A stretch of DNA of 64,000 nt, taken from contig JADKCI010000004.1 of the NCBI GenBank assembly GCA_016714645.1, positions 411,001 through 475,000 of the forward strand, written 5' to 3'. Source of the stretch: Chromatiaceae bacterium (lineage in GTDB: Bacteria; Pseudomonadota; Gammaproteobacteria; Chromatiales; Chromatiaceae). This document shows, one piece after another, positions 51,303-60,882 of this stretch. How positions within the stretch are numbered: the first letter of the stretch is position 1; each line of letters begins with the position of its first letter. The notes beneath the pieces are model-generated. The model saw nothing but the letters and a program-made list of their open reading frames with translations, was not told the DNA's origin and searched no databases. A program made the translations under genes and the position numbers.

Positions 51303-53216
51303 TTAAATTTTTTGGACCACTTCTTCGCCGAGCCGGGCGATCACCTCGTCCAGGCTCAGGGTGCCCAGGTCCTGACCCTTACGGTTGCGTACCGAGAGGG
51401 TGCGCGTTTCGACCTCGCGATCGCCCGCCACCAGCAGGTAGGGTACCCTTTGCAGGGTATGCTCGCGGATTTTAAAGCCGATCTTCTCGTTTCTCAAGTC
51501 CAGATGGGTCCGGAAGCCCTTATCGGTCAGAGTGCTAGCGACTTCCCGGGCCCAGTCCGCCTGGCGGTCGGTGATATTGAGCACCACGGCCTGCAGGGGC
51601 GATAGCCAGAGGGGGAGGGCGCCGGCGTAGTGTTCGATCAGAATGCCGATGAAACGCTCCAGGGAACCGAGCACGGCGCGGTGCAGCATGACCGGGGTCT
51701 GGCGACTGTTATCAACGGCGATGTAGTGAGCACCCAGGCGCTCCGGCATGGAGAAATCGAGCTGGATGGTGCCGAGTTGCCAGACCCGTTGCAGGCAGTC
51801 CCGCAGGGAGAATTCGATTTTGGGGCCGTAGAAGGCGCCTTCGCCCGGCTGCAGGTCGAAGGCCAGGCCCTTCTTGAGGAGGGCATTTTCCAGGGCCTGC
51901 TCCGCCTTATCCCAGGTGGCGTCGGAACCCACGCGCTTGGGCGGGCGGGTGGAAAACTTCACCAGCACCTCGTCGAAGCCGAAATCCCGATAGATGCCGT
52001 AGAGCAGGTCGATGAAGTCCAGGACTTCGGAGAGGATCTGGTCCTCGGTGCAAAAGATGTGGGCGTCATCCTGGACGAAGTTTCGGACCCGCATCAGGCC
52101 GTGCAGGGTCCCGGAGGGCTCGTTGCGGTGGCAGGAGCCAAACTCCGCCATGCGCAGGGGCAGGTCGCGGTAGCTCTTGAGCCCGTGATTGAAAATCTGG
52201 ATGTGGGCGGGGCAGTTCATCGGCTTGATGGCGAAGACCCGCTCCTCGGCCTCGGTGACGAACATGTCGTCGCGAAACTTTTCCCAGTGGCCAGACCGCT
52301 CCCAGAGGCTGCGATCGATGATCTGGGGGGTGTGCACCTCGAGATAGCCATGCATCCGGAGTTTGGACCGGATGTAGTCCTCCAGGATCAAATACATGGT
52401 CCAGCCCTTGTCATGCCAGAAGACCATGCCCGGCGCCTCTTCCTGGGTGTGGAAGAGATCCAGGGCCTTGCCCAGCTTGCGATGGTCGCGCTTCTCCGCC
52501 TCCGCCAGGCGCTGGAGATAATCCTTGAGTTCCTTGCGGTCACGCCAGGCGGTGCCATAGATGCGTTGCAACATGGGCTGGGTGGAATCGCCCCGCCAGT
52601 AGGCACCGGCCACCTTCATCAGCTTGAAGCCATTGCCGAGCTTGCCCGTGCTGGGTAGATGCGGGCCGCGGCAGACGTCAAACCAGTCGCCCTGGCGGTA
52701 GATGGAGACCTCTTCCCCCTCGGGGATGATGTTCTCGATGATCTGAACCTTGAAGTCCTCGCCGATGCCGGCAAAGAGGGTCTTGGCGTCCTCGCGGTCC
52801 CAGACCTCGCGCTCCAGGGGCAGGTCCCGGGCGACGATCTCGTGCATGCGCTGCTCGATCGCCCCCAGGTCTTCCGGGGTGAAGGGCTCCGCGCGGGCAA
52901 AGTCGTAATAGAAGCCGTTGTCGATGGCGGGGCCAATGGTCACCTGGGTGCTGGGATAGAGTTCCTGGACGGCCTGGGCCATGACATGGGCGGCGTCATG
53001 GCGGAGCAGTTCCAGGGCCTCCTCGTCCCGGGCGGTGACGATGGCCAGACTGGCGTCCTGGGCGATGAGATGCGAGGTATCGACGAGGCGGCCATCGACC
53101 CGGCCCGCGAGGGCGGCACGGGCGAGGCCCTGGCCGATGCTGGCCGCGACCTGGGCCACGGATAGTGGGGCATCGAAAGACTTGACGGAACCGTCGGGGA
53201 GGGTGATCCGGGGCAT
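51303..53216 (-). CDS. thrS: Threonyl-tRNA synthetase
   Basis: 637 residues, full length. The order is TGS domain (1-60), editing domain (about 65-225), class II core with the zinc-binding Cys in MNCPAHIQIFNHGLKSY and motif 2 RNEPSGTLHGLMRVRNFVQD, and a C-terminal anticodon-binding domain (LSPLQAVVLNI). It charges tRNA-Thr and edits Ser-tRNA. It starts the operon thrS-infC-rpmI-rplT-pheST-ihfA. In E. coli thrS translation is self-repressed by an operator in its leader; the 156 bases after tRNA-Val could hold one. Confidence 0.96.
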   Translation of the reverse strand: MPRITLPDGSVKSFDAPLSVAQVAASIGQGLARAALAGRVDGRLVDTSHLIAQDASLAIVTARDEEALELLRHDAAHVMAQAVQELYPSTQVTIGPAIDNGFYYDFARAEPFTPEDLGAIEQRMHEIVARDLPLEREVWDREDAKTLFAGIGEDFKVQIIENIIPEGEEVSIYRQGDWFDVCRGPHLPSTGKLGNGFKLMKVAGAYWRGDSTQPMLQRIYGTAWRDRKELKDYLQRLAEAEKRDHRKLGKALDLFHTQEEAPGMVFWHDKGWTMYLILEDYIRSKLRMHGYLEVHTPQIIDRSLWERSGHWEKFRDDMFVTEAEERVFAIKPMNCPAHIQIFNHGLKSYRDLPLRMAEFGSCHRNEPSGTLHGLMRVRNFVQDDAHIFCTEDQILSEVLDFIDLLYGIYRDFGFDEVLVKFSTRPPKRVGSDATWDKAEQALENALLKKGLAFDLQPGEGAFYGPKIEFSLRDCLQRVWQLGTIQLDFSMPERLGAHYIAVDNSRQTPVMLHRAVLGSLERFIGILIEHYAGALPLWLSPLQAVVLNITDRQADWAREVASTLTDKGFRTHLDLRNEKIGFKIREHTLQRVPYLLVAGDREVETRTLSVRNRKGQDLGTLSLDEVIARLGEEVVQKI

Positions 53217-53372
53217 GGGCTTTCTGCCTGCTCAGTGGTGATCGGTACGAGGGATCACGTGATTCAGCTCATGGCCAACAACATGACGCCGGCCGCCGAA
53301 AAACATCAAGTTACCCATCAAGGCCCAGGACCCCTGGTCGGGGATGGTCGCAAAATGGGTAACCGAAAAATT

Positions 53373-53449
53373 TGGTAGGCGCGATTGGGCTCGAACCAAC
53401 GACCCCCACCATGTCAAGGTGGTGCTCTAACCAACTGAGCTACGCGCCT
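53373..53449 (-). tRNA. tRNA-Val (anticodon GAC)
   Basis: 77 bases including an encoded CCA. The acceptor stem is AGGCGCG/CGCGCCT, the D-arm GCTCAGTTGGTTAGAGC is standard, the anticodon stem CCACC/GGTGG surrounds TTGACAT with GAC as anticodon, and the T-arm carries GGTTCGAGCC. It lies 156 bases upstream of thrS on the same strand. Confidence 0.95.
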
Positions 53450-53605
53450 GTCGTCTGAGGGGCGGGATGATACAGAGCCCTGGGGGAGGGCGCAAGGACC
53501 AATTTGGGGCGGGGAGGCGCCTGGTCTTGGTGTGACGCCGGCAAGTCAGGCCGGGACTCTTTATAATGAGCCCTCTACCGCGCCCCCACCAAAGGCTCAT
53601 CCATA

Positions 53606-55132
53606 ATGACAAGTATCCGCCAAGAAGACCTGATCGCCAGCATCGCCGACGCCCTCCAATTTATCTCTTACTACCACCCCCTGGACTATATTCGCGCCCT
53701 GGGCGCGGCCTACGAACGGGAGGAATCTCCCGCGGCCCGCGACGCCATGGCCCAGATCCTCTATAACTCGCGGCTCTGCGCCGAGGGCCACCGGCCCATC
53801 TGCCAGGATACCGGCATGGTGGTCGTCTTCCTGGAAGTGGGCATGGCGGTTCGCTGGGAGGCCACCCTGGGTCTCCAGGAGATGGTGGACGAGGGGGTGC
53901 GTCGTGCCTACCTGCATCCGGACAACCGGCTGCGGGCCTCCATGGTCGCGCCGCCCTACGGCGAGCGGCGCAATACCCGCGACAATACCCCGGCGGTGGT
54001 CCATGTCAGCCTGGTGCCGGGGGACAAGGTCCACGTCAAGCTGGCGGCCAAGGGCGGCGGCTCGGAGAACAAATCCAAGTTCGCCATCCTCAATCCCAGC
54101 GACAGCCTGGTCGATTGGGTGCTGCGTACCGTTCCCCTCATGGGAGCGGGCTGGTGTCCGCCGGGCATGCTGGGCATTGGCATTGGCGGCTCGGCCGAAA
54201 AGGCCATGCTGCTGGCCAAGGAGGCCCTGATGGAGGAGATCGATATCCACGAACTCAAGGCCCATGGCCCGCGTAACCCCCTGGAGGAGTTGCGCCTGGA
54301 GCTCTACGAAAAGGTCAATGCCCTCGGCATCGGCGCCCAGGGCCTGGGCGGCCTGACCACGGTCCTCGACGTCAAGATCAAGGACTATCCAACCCATGCC
54401 GCCTCCCTGCCAGTGGCCATGATCCCCAACTGCGCCGCCACCCGCCACATCGAGTTTACCCTGGACGGCGGCGGTCCGGCCGAGTTGACCCCGCCGCGCC
54501 TGGAGGACTGGCCGGATGTCGTCTGGCAGGCCGATGCCAAGGCCATCCGCGTCAACCTGGACGCGATGACCCATGAGACGATCGCCCAATGGCAACCCGG
54601 CGACCGCCTACTGCTCAGCGGCAAGCTGCTGACCGGCCGCGACGCCGCCCACCAGCGCCTGACGGAGCTGCTCAGCCGGGGCGAAGCGCTGCCGGAGGGC
54701 GTGGATCTCACCAATCGCTTTATTTACTACGTCGGGCCCGTCGATCCCGTCCGGGACGAGGTAGTCGGCCCCGCCGGCCCCACTACCGCCACCCGCATGG
54801 ATAAATTCACCGAGCAGATGCTGGCCGAAACCGGCCTCATCGGCATGGTGGGCAAGGCCGAGCGCGGTCCGGTCGCCATCGAGGCCATCAAGCGGCACGG
54901 CGCCGTCTATCTCATGGCCGTCGGCGGCGCGGCCTATCTGGTCGCCAAGGCCATTAAGGGTTCGCGCCTGGTGGCCTTTGAGGACCTGGGGATGGAGGCC
55001 ATCCGCGAGTTCGATGTGGTCGATATGCCGGTCACGGTCGCCGTGGACAGCCGTGGTGGCTCGGTGCATCAGACCGGCCCCGCCGAATGGCAGGCACGGA
55101 TCGGCAAGATAGCGGTCGTGGTAGGCGGCTAG
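53606..55132 (+). CDS. Class I fumarate hydratase (4Fe-4S)
   Basis: 508 residues, the length of class I fumarases. The N-terminal alpha part has PICQDTGMVVVFLEVG and GGGSENKSKFAIL; cluster cysteines are expected in QDTGM, GWCPPGMLGIGIGG and NCAATRHIEF. The C-terminal beta part (KLLTGRDAAHQRL, GPTTATRMDKF) is fused as in FumA. It interconverts fumarate and malate in the TCA cycle and is oxygen-sensitive. It stands alone, divergent from tRNA-Val. Confidence 0.93.
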   Translation: MTSIRQEDLIASIADALQFISYYHPLDYIRALGAAYEREESPAARDAMAQILYNSRLCAEGHRPICQDTGMVVVFLEVGMAVRWEATLGLQEMVDEGVRRAYLHPDNRLRASMVAPPYGERRNTRDNTPAVVHVSLVPGDKVHVKLAAKGGGSENKSKFAILNPSDSLVDWVLRTVPLMGAGWCPPGMLGIGIGGSAEKAMLLAKEALMEEIDIHELKAHGPRNPLEELRLELYEKVNALGIGAQGLGGLTTVLDVKIKDYPTHAASLPVAMIPNCAATRHIEFTLDGGGPAELTPPRLEDWPDVVWQADAKAIRVNLDAMTHETIAQWQPGDRLLLSGKLLTGRDAAHQRLTELLSRGEALPEGVDLTNRFIYYVGPVDPVRDEVVGPAGPTTATRMDKFTEQMLAETGLIGMVGKAERGPVAIEAIKRHGAVYLMAVGGAAYLVAKAIKGSRLVAFEDLGMEAIREFDVVDMPVTVAVDSRGGSVHQTGPAEWQARIGKIAVVVGG

Positions 55133-55425
55133 CGGGGGCCCAGGCTGGCGTGGGCTAGCCAGTCGGTAACCAAAAGCCGATCTGGTGAGGCTGCTTAAGT
55201 CCGGGGAGCGGCCGGTTGGGGGGCGGCGGAGGATAGGAAATCTAGCTGCACGGGTGGTCACGGGCGGCCGGCGTGGCAGGTACGCTACTGGCGTTGGACG
55301 GCCGGAGACCAGCTCGCGTCCGGGCCGAGCGGGACGGACGGGGATCAGGCCGCCGTCTGGGCGGGGCCGAGCGGGCGAGCGGCGGTTGGCGGCGGGGTTT
55401 TCCGGGGGAGCAACTGTGTTTCAGG

Positions 55426-56379
55426 TCAAGTGGTTTTCCCATGAGCAGGATCCCAGTGCGCCTGATCGCGCAGCATGGCGTTGAGGATCGTCAGAAGCTT
55501 ACGCATGCACGCCACGAGGGCGACCTTGGCGACCTTGCCGGCCTCTCGCAGTCGGGTATAGAACCCCTTCAGAATCGGGTTGTAACGCACCGCTGAGAGG
55601 GTGGCCAGATACAGCACGTGACGAACGGACGCCCGTCCACCCCACACGCACCGTCTCCCGCGCCGGGTGCCGCTGTCACGATTGAGTGGCGCGACGCCGA
55701 CCAGGGCGGCGATTTGCTTGCGGTTGAGTTGGCCCAATTCGGGCAAACAGGCGATCAAGGTCAGGATGGTGACGTCCCCGAGCCCCTTGACCTCGCCCAA
55801 CAGTTCGGCCTTGGCCTGCCAGGCGGGGGAGGCTTCCACCGCCTCGCGCAAGCCCTGCTCGGTGGCCTTCAGGCGCTGTTGCAACCCGTCGATGTGGGTC
55901 TGGATGTCCAGGCGCACGGCGGCATTGTGGGCGGCGTGCAGACGGTTTTTCTCCATCGTCAGCATCTCGACCCGTTGCCGGCGGCGCGCCAACAGGTCCG
56001 TCAAGGCCAAGGCGTCGGCCTCGGGCAGCGCCCGTGGCGTCGGCGCGATGGCCTGGGCAAAGCGCGCGAGGACGCGCGCATCGAGACGATCCGACTTGGC
56101 CAGGTAGCCGCAGGCTTGCGCAAAGCGACGGACCTGACGCGGATTGACCACCGCCACCGGCAAGGGTGCGACCAGCAGTTCGGCGACCAGGGTGCGTTCG
56201 AGCCCACCCGTCGCTTCCAACACGACCAGACGCGGTTGCCGGGGTTGCAGGGTCTCAATCAAGCGTCGGATGCCGTCCGGATCATGCTCGACCGAGAACG
56301 CTTGCTCGGGAAACGAAACGTACACATCCAACGTCGACTTCGAGACGTCGACGCCAACCCAACATGTCTCGGAATTCAT
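55426..56379 (-). CDS. IS110-family transposase
   Basis: 317 residues from MNSETCWVGVDVSK, with GAGAGG 7 bases upstream. The N-terminal DEDD domain has the first Asp in VGVDVSKSTLDV, Glu in VVLEATGG, and KSDRLDARVLARFA; the C-terminal transposase-20 domain has ALVGVAPLNRDSGTRRGRR with the serine in SGT. IS110 elements move as circular forms guided by a non-coding RNA from the element's end. The 290-base stretch before 55426 and the ~140 bases after 56379 hold no other gene and probably include the element's ends. I could not define the exact borders. Confidence 0.88.
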   Translation of the reverse strand: MNSETCWVGVDVSKSTLDVYVSFPEQAFSVEHDPDGIRRLIETLQPRQPRLVVLEATGGLERTLVAELLVAPLPVAVVNPRQVRRFAQACGYLAKSDRLDARVLARFAQAIAPTPRALPEADALALTDLLARRRQRVEMLTMEKNRLHAAHNAAVRLDIQTHIDGLQQRLKATEQGLREAVEASPAWQAKAELLGEVKGLGDVTILTLIACLPELGQLNRKQIAALVGVAPLNRDSGTRRGRRCVWGGRASVRHVLYLATLSAVRYNPILKGFYTRLREAGKVAKVALVACMRKLLTILNAMLRDQAHWDPAHGKTT

Positions 56380-56385
56380 GGTCAT

Positions 56386-57067
56386 GCCTCTCAATACCCA
56401 GCCATGCAGAATCGGGCTTTCCGCCCTGGCAACTGTTCGGGTTGTTGAGGAAAAAACCCCGCATCGACCCACGCTCTCCCACGCTCTCGGAATCAGAGGG
56501 GTGACGGTCTGATGCGGGTAAATTCATCTTACAAGGGGTGCATGGGGCGGCGTGTCAGCGCCGGGCGCCGGCGACGCCGGGTTTACCACGGCGCTTGCTG
56601 GTCGCAGACGCCAGGGCCGCGCGCTGGTTGAGCAACTCCAGGGGCGTGAGCGAACGCGCCGTGTGCCCGTCGTCGTGCCGAGGCTGGGGCCGGCGGTAGC
56701 GGACTTGCCGCGGATTGCCTGTGCGATGCGGTCGAGGGCAAACGGCGGGCGGGCTGAACCGAGGTTTGTCATCGGAACGAGCACTTCCGAATATCCGGTC
56801 GCGGGCGCCCTGGTCATTGACGACCTCGCGGTTACCCAGGACCCCAAGCAGGGGCGCAGCCCTTGGCGACTTCCGCACCGGTGGAGTGTGCGGACAGCTG
56901 GAAGATCGATCAGGGCGTTCGCGGCATCTCTTCCTACAACCCTCCAGAGGCGCCTGACTACCAGCTATTTTTATGTCCCGAGCCGCATCGCGACACCAAG
57001 GTCGGCGTGATGGCTCCAACCATCTTGACGTCGGGGCCCACCGCACTAGGCCCCACCGTAAGGGCAT
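56386..57067. other. Gene-poor stretch with possible remnants
   Basis: No intact gene is evident. Near 56555-56680 the minus strand encodes LTPLELLNQRAALASATSKR followed by GKPGVAGARR and a stop, perhaps the tail of a lost mobile-element gene, but I cannot name it. The first ~140 bases probably belong to the IS110 element end. Open frames on the plus strand lack ribosome sites. Confidence 0.4.
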
Positions 57068-57094
57068 AAAAAAACCCCGCCTTTTCGGGGCGGG
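57068..57094 (-). terminator. Rho-independent terminator after tRNA-Ala
   Basis: On the minus strand CCCGCC and GGCGGG form a stem with a CCGAAAA loop, followed by seven T. It lies 45 bases downstream of tRNA-Ala and ends its transcript. Confidence 0.88.
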
Positions 57095-57138
57095 TCCGGG
57101 TCTCTGGTGGTCCCGTGTGGCACGGTAAGATCGATGTT

Positions 57139-57214
57139 TGGTGGAGCCGAGGGGGATCGAACCCCTGACCTATGCATTGCGAACGCATCGCTCTCCCAGC
57201 TGAGCTACGGCCCC
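57139..57214 (-). tRNA. tRNA-Ala (anticodon CGC)
   Basis: 76 bases with encoded CCA. The acceptor stem GGGGCCG/CGGCTCC has the G3-U70 wobble that identifies alanine tRNA. The D-arm is GCTCAGCTGGGAGAGC; the anticodon stem ATGCG/TGCAT encloses TTCGCAA, giving CGC, which reads GCG codons, frequent in this GC-rich genome. The T-arm is GGTTCGATCC. Confidence 0.95.
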
Positions 57215-57594
57215 AAGAATCGGATTTTGGGTCGCTGGGGATGAGTTCTGGCCCGGTGGTGGCCCTGAACTTCCGAGGGTGGGAATTGTAGCACCATAGG
57301 ACCGGCTTCTGACAAGCGATCACAACTTGGCCCTCGGGCCGGAGCCGCCGGATCCATGGAAGACCGGGGGCTGGAAATTCGCATCAAATGGTTTAATCTT
57401 AGTTAGAGTCCCTCGCAACGTTCGGGTTCTGGAGGGGATCTGGACTCGACCACCAACCAAAATCGGCCAGTTCCGGGATGTCCTTCTGCGGCAAGCCGGT
57501 AGGTTAGGAAGTCGTTTTCCAGGGTAGGGCAGAAATTTGATTTCCACCAACTTACATAAAGCCATCCCTAAGTAGGATGGAGGAGTTAGCCATC
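57215..57594. other. Non-coding stretch between tRNA-Ala and dsrC-like gene
   Basis: I see no gene in these 380 bases. The end, just before the dsrC-like start, holds the ribosome site GGAGGAG. The promoters of both divergent units are presumably here. A lower-GC portion spans about 57380-57590. Confidence 0.5.
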
Positions 57595-57936
57595 ATGTCT
57601 TCAATGCAGATCGCCGGTCGTCATCTGGCGGTGGACCGCAAGGGTTTTCTAGCTAGTTTCGATGCTTGGGATCGTGAAGTGGCGGAGGCCATGGCCGCCG
57701 AGCAGGATTTAATTCTGACCCCTCGCCATTGGGTGGTTATTGAGTATTTGCGGGATTACTATGAGGAATTTGGGCATCCACCCTCGCCTAAACTGGTCAT
57801 CCGGGCCATTGGGGATGAAATTAGTCCCCATGTTCCTTGCACTCGGCGCACCCTGGAGGGGCTTTTCCCCGCGGGTGGTTGCAAACAGGCTTGCCGCATT
57901 GCCGGTCTGCCGGATTATTACTGCCATTCCTGCTGA
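57595..57936 (+). CDS. DsrC/TusE-family sulfur carrier with atypical cysteine tail
   Basis: 113 residues from MSSMQIAGRH, with GGAGGAG 9 bases upstream; a longer reading from 57577 would place that site inside the gene. TPRHWVVIEYLRDYYEEFG and GCKQACRIAGLPDYYCHSC match DsrC. Cys100 corresponds to the conserved inner cysteine. Standard DsrC ends with a Cys ten residues later as the second-last residue; here Cys110 comes one short and Cys113 is the last residue, with extra Cys96 and Cys82. It probably carries persulfide or trisulfide for a reductase or oxidase, but with altered chemistry. Confidence 0.85.
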   Translation: MSSMQIAGRHLAVDRKGFLASFDAWDREVAEAMAAEQDLILTPRHWVVIEYLRDYYEEFGHPPSPKLVIRAIGDEISPHVPCTRRTLEGLFPAGGCKQACRIAGLPDYYCHSC

Positions 57937-58024
57937 TTGCCCCTCTCCTGCTAGGGCCTGAACTCGCGGCGGCCTGGGTCTCGTATCCCGGCCGCCGGGA
58001 GGGTCCCCTAAAGGCCGCTACCGC

Positions 58025-58834
58025 CTAATGCTGGAGCACAAGTTCCAGTACCACCTTGCTGCCAAAGTAAGCCAGTATGAGGGTCACGAACCCGCTTAAG
58101 GTCCAGATGATGGCTGTCTTGCCCCGCCAGCCGTAGCGGAAGCGACCTATGAGCAGGCTGCCGAACATCAGCCAGGCGAGCGTCGAGAGGACGGTTTTGT
58201 GAACCAGGTGCTGGGCGAACATGTCTTCCAGGAAGAAAAATCCGCTCATGAGGGCCAGAGTCAGAAGGGCAAAGCCTGCGCCTATCATCTCAAAGAGCAT
58301 GCTTTCCATGGTCTGCAGCGGAGGTAAGGCACGGGTGATGCCGCCGGTTTGACGCCCGCGCAGATGATGGTCCTGAATCGCCAGCAGGATAGCCTGAACG
58401 CTGGCCAGGGTTAGCAGGCTGTAGGCCAGCATGGAGATGAGCACGTGGATCTTGATGTTCCATCCCAAGGCCGGTCGCATGAAGTCCGGGCTCGGAAAGC
58501 TTGCTTCCAGTGCCAATGTCAAGGCCGCCACGGGTAGGAGCACCAGGCCCAGATTTTCCACGGGCTTGGTGAGGCTGGAGATGAGAAACAGGGCAATGAT
58601 GGTCCAGGATGTTAGAACCAGGGCATTGAAAAAGCCAAGATTAAGACCCGGTTGGCTGAAAATGCCATCGTAGAGAAGCCAGGCATGAAGTAACAGCCCT
58701 GCAAAGACAAGCCATAAGGCGAGGATGCGGGGGGGCGGGTTGGGATGCCGGCGGCCGAGCAAGCGCCACCCGATCAGGCCCGTGGCGGCGAGATAAAGGA
58801 CGATGGCGGTCAGGGCAAAGTAGAGATGATTCAT
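58025..58834 (-). CDS. CcsA/YpjD-type cytochrome c assembly membrane protein
   Basis: 269 residues from MNHLYFALT. About eight membrane helices; HVLISMLAYSLLTLA and WLMFGSLLIGRFRYGWRGK are typical of the CcsA/CcmF/YpjD superfamily, with conserved His residues that may handle heme. The family is often located beside ffh in gammaproteobacteria, as here (divergent, 190 bases). It may help heme export or cytochrome maturation, but in this branch the function is not established. Confidence 0.85.
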   Translation of the reverse strand: MNHLYFALTAIVLYLAATGLIGWRLLGRRHPNPPPRILALWLVFAGLLLHAWLLYDGIFSQPGLNLGFFNALVLTSWTIIALFLISSLTKPVENLGLVLLPVAALTLALEASFPSPDFMRPALGWNIKIHVLISMLAYSLLTLASVQAILLAIQDHHLRGRQTGGITRALPPLQTMESMLFEMIGAGFALLTLALMSGFFFLEDMFAQHLVHKTVLSTLAWLMFGSLLIGRFRYGWRGKTAIIWTLSGFVTLILAYFGSKVVLELVLQH

Positions 58835-59024
58835 GGAAGTGGATAATCGCATAAAGACGGCGCGTGGGAAACGATGCCGGCGGAGTGCCTGATCAGTCGC
58901 ACCTTGATCTGATACGCGAGGTCAATCATCCGCCCGGGAAGTCCCTGCATTATACTGGACTGGTTCTACCGCCCACGGGCCTTGCAGGTCCATTACCACT
59001 CTTTTTTCCTGTTCGAGGAAGACC

Positions 59025-60398
59025 ATGTTCGAAAATCTGCAGGAGCGCCTCGGACGCGCCCTCGACAATCTCCGTGGCCGGGGTCGCCTGACCGAGGACA
59101 ACATCAAGGACTCCTTGCGCGAGGTCCGTATGGCCTTGCTGGAGGCCGATGTGGCCTTGCCGGTGGTGCGTGCCTTTGTTGACCGGGTCCGCGACAAAGC
59201 GATGGGCGAGGAGGTGGCGCGCAGCCTGACCCCGGGCCAAGTCCTGATTAAGATTGTCAACGACGAGTTAGTCGAACTCATGGGTTCGGCCAACGAGGTC
59301 CTGAATCTGGCGGCGCAGCCGCCGGCGGTCGTGCTGGTGGCGGGCCTTCAGGGTTCGGGCAAGACCACCAGTGTGGCCAAACTCGCCCGCTGGCTCCAGG
59401 AGAAACAGAAAAAGAAGGTCATGGTGGTCAGTTGCGACGTCTATCGGCCGGCGGCCATTGACCAGTTGCGGACGCTGGCGGCGGAGGTGGGCGCGGAATT
59501 CTTCCCCAGCCAGGGTGACCAGGATCCGGTGCACATCGCCCGGTTGGCCCTGGACTCGGCCCGCAAACACTTTAAGGATGTCCTCCTCGTCGATACCGCG
59601 GGACGGTTGCACGTCGATCAGGCCATGATGGAGGAGATCCAGCGGCTGCACGCGGCGGTCAAGCCCATCGAAACCCTCTTCGTCGTGGATGCCATGACTG
59701 GCCAGGATGCGGCCAATACTGCCAAGGCCTTCGATGCCGCCCTGCCGCTCACGGGCGTTATCCTCACCAAGACCGATGGCGACGCCCGTGGCGGCGCTGC
59801 CCTGTCCATCCGTTACATCACGGGTAAGCCCATCAAGTTCCTGGGTGTTGGCGAGAAGACGTCGGCGCTTGAGCCCTTTCATCCAGATCGCGTCGCCTCG
59901 CGCATCCTGGGCATGGGGGATGTCCTGTCGTTGGTCGAGGAGGTGCAGGGCAAGATCGACCACCAGAAGGCGGAGCTGCTGGTCAAAAAGATCCAGAAGG
60001 GCAAGGATTTTGATCTGGCGGATTTCCGCGACCAGTTGACGCAGATGGCGAGCATGGGAGGTATGGCCGGGCTCATGGACAAGCTGCCTGGCATGGGCCA
60101 GGTGCCGGAACATCTCAAACAGCAAGTGAACGACAAGGAGTTGAAGCGGCTTGTGGCCATGATCAATTCCATGACCCCTCACGAGCGGGCCTTTCCCGCT
60201 CTCATCAGGGGCGCGCGCAAGCGACGCATCGCCATGGGTTCGGGGACCCAGATCCAGGATATCAATCGCCTACTCAAGCAGTTCACTATCATGCAAAAGA
60301 CCATGAAAAAGATGAAGGGCGGCGGCATGGCGCGGATGATGCGGTCCCTGTCGGGTCGGCTTCCGGGCATGGGGATGCCGGGGAGGATGCCCTTTTGA
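59025..60398 (+). CDS. ffh: Signal recognition particle protein Ffh
   Basis: 457 residues. The N domain is followed by the GTPase G domain with GLQGSGKTTSVAKLA, DTAGRLHVD and TKTDGDARGGAAL, and then the methionine-rich M domain that binds signal sequences and 4.5S RNA. It targets inner-membrane proteins to the translocon. It is followed by rpsP-rimM-trmD-rplS in the usual order. Confidence 0.97.
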   Translation: MFENLQERLGRALDNLRGRGRLTEDNIKDSLREVRMALLEADVALPVVRAFVDRVRDKAMGEEVARSLTPGQVLIKIVNDELVELMGSANEVLNLAAQPPAVVLVAGLQGSGKTTSVAKLARWLQEKQKKKVMVVSCDVYRPAAIDQLRTLAAEVGAEFFPSQGDQDPVHIARLALDSARKHFKDVLLVDTAGRLHVDQAMMEEIQRLHAAVKPIETLFVVDAMTGQDAANTAKAFDAALPLTGVILTKTDGDARGGAALSIRYITGKPIKFLGVGEKTSALEPFHPDRVASRILGMGDVLSLVEEVQGKIDHQKAELLVKKIQKGKDFDLADFRDQLTQMASMGGMAGLMDKLPGMGQVPEHLKQQVNDKELKRLVAMINSMTPHERAFPALIRGARKRRIAMGSGTQIQDINRLLKQFTIMQKTMKKMKGGGMARMMRSLSGRLPGMGMPGRMPF

Positions 60399-60534
60399 TG
60401 GTCTTGCCAGGCCGATTAGAGCCCTTAGGCGATTTTGGCGCTTTTCATTTTTCCATTTTCAAGTAAAATGCCGTGTTTTCCTGTGCCCCGAATGGTGCCG
60501 GGAGACCGATTCTGGAACCCAATCAGGACTAACC

Positions 60535-60828
60535 ATGGTCACGATTCGTTTGTCGCGGGGCGGCGCCAAGAAGCGCCCCTTTTATCAAGTCGTCGTCGCC
60601 GACGTCCGTTGTCGCCGAGATGGGCGCTATATTGAACGTATTGGCTTTTTCAATCCCATTGCCGTTGGCGGCGAGGTCAGGGTGCGTCTGGATCGCGAGC
60701 GCGCCGACTACTGGATTTCCCAGGGCGCCAAGCCCACCGAGCGCGTTGCGGAGTTGTTGAAGCAAGTATCCAAAGAGGCCGCGAGCTTGCCGGCGGCCAC
60801 GGGCGTTCAGGCCGTCGTCGCTTCCTGA
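60535..60828 (+). CDS. rpsP: 30S ribosomal protein S16
   Basis: 97 residues (82 in E. coli, with a C-terminal extension here). MVTIRLSRGGAKKRPFYQVV and YIERIGFFNP identify it. It binds 16S rRNA in early assembly. It is 54 bases before rimM in the classic rpsP-rimM-trmD-rplS operon. Confidence 0.97.
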   Translation: MVTIRLSRGGAKKRPFYQVVVADVRCRRDGRYIERIGFFNPIAVGGEVRVRLDRERADYWISQGAKPTERVAELLKQVSKEAASLPAATGVQAVVAS

Positions 60829-60882
60829 TTCCGCTGACGGCGAGCAGGTCTCGGGCCTTTTTGCCCCAGGAATCAAAACGCC

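Noticed and set aside
57139..57214. tRNA-Ala as an integration site for an island
   Set aside because: I looked for a repeated copy of its 3' end in the flanking remnant zone and saw none.
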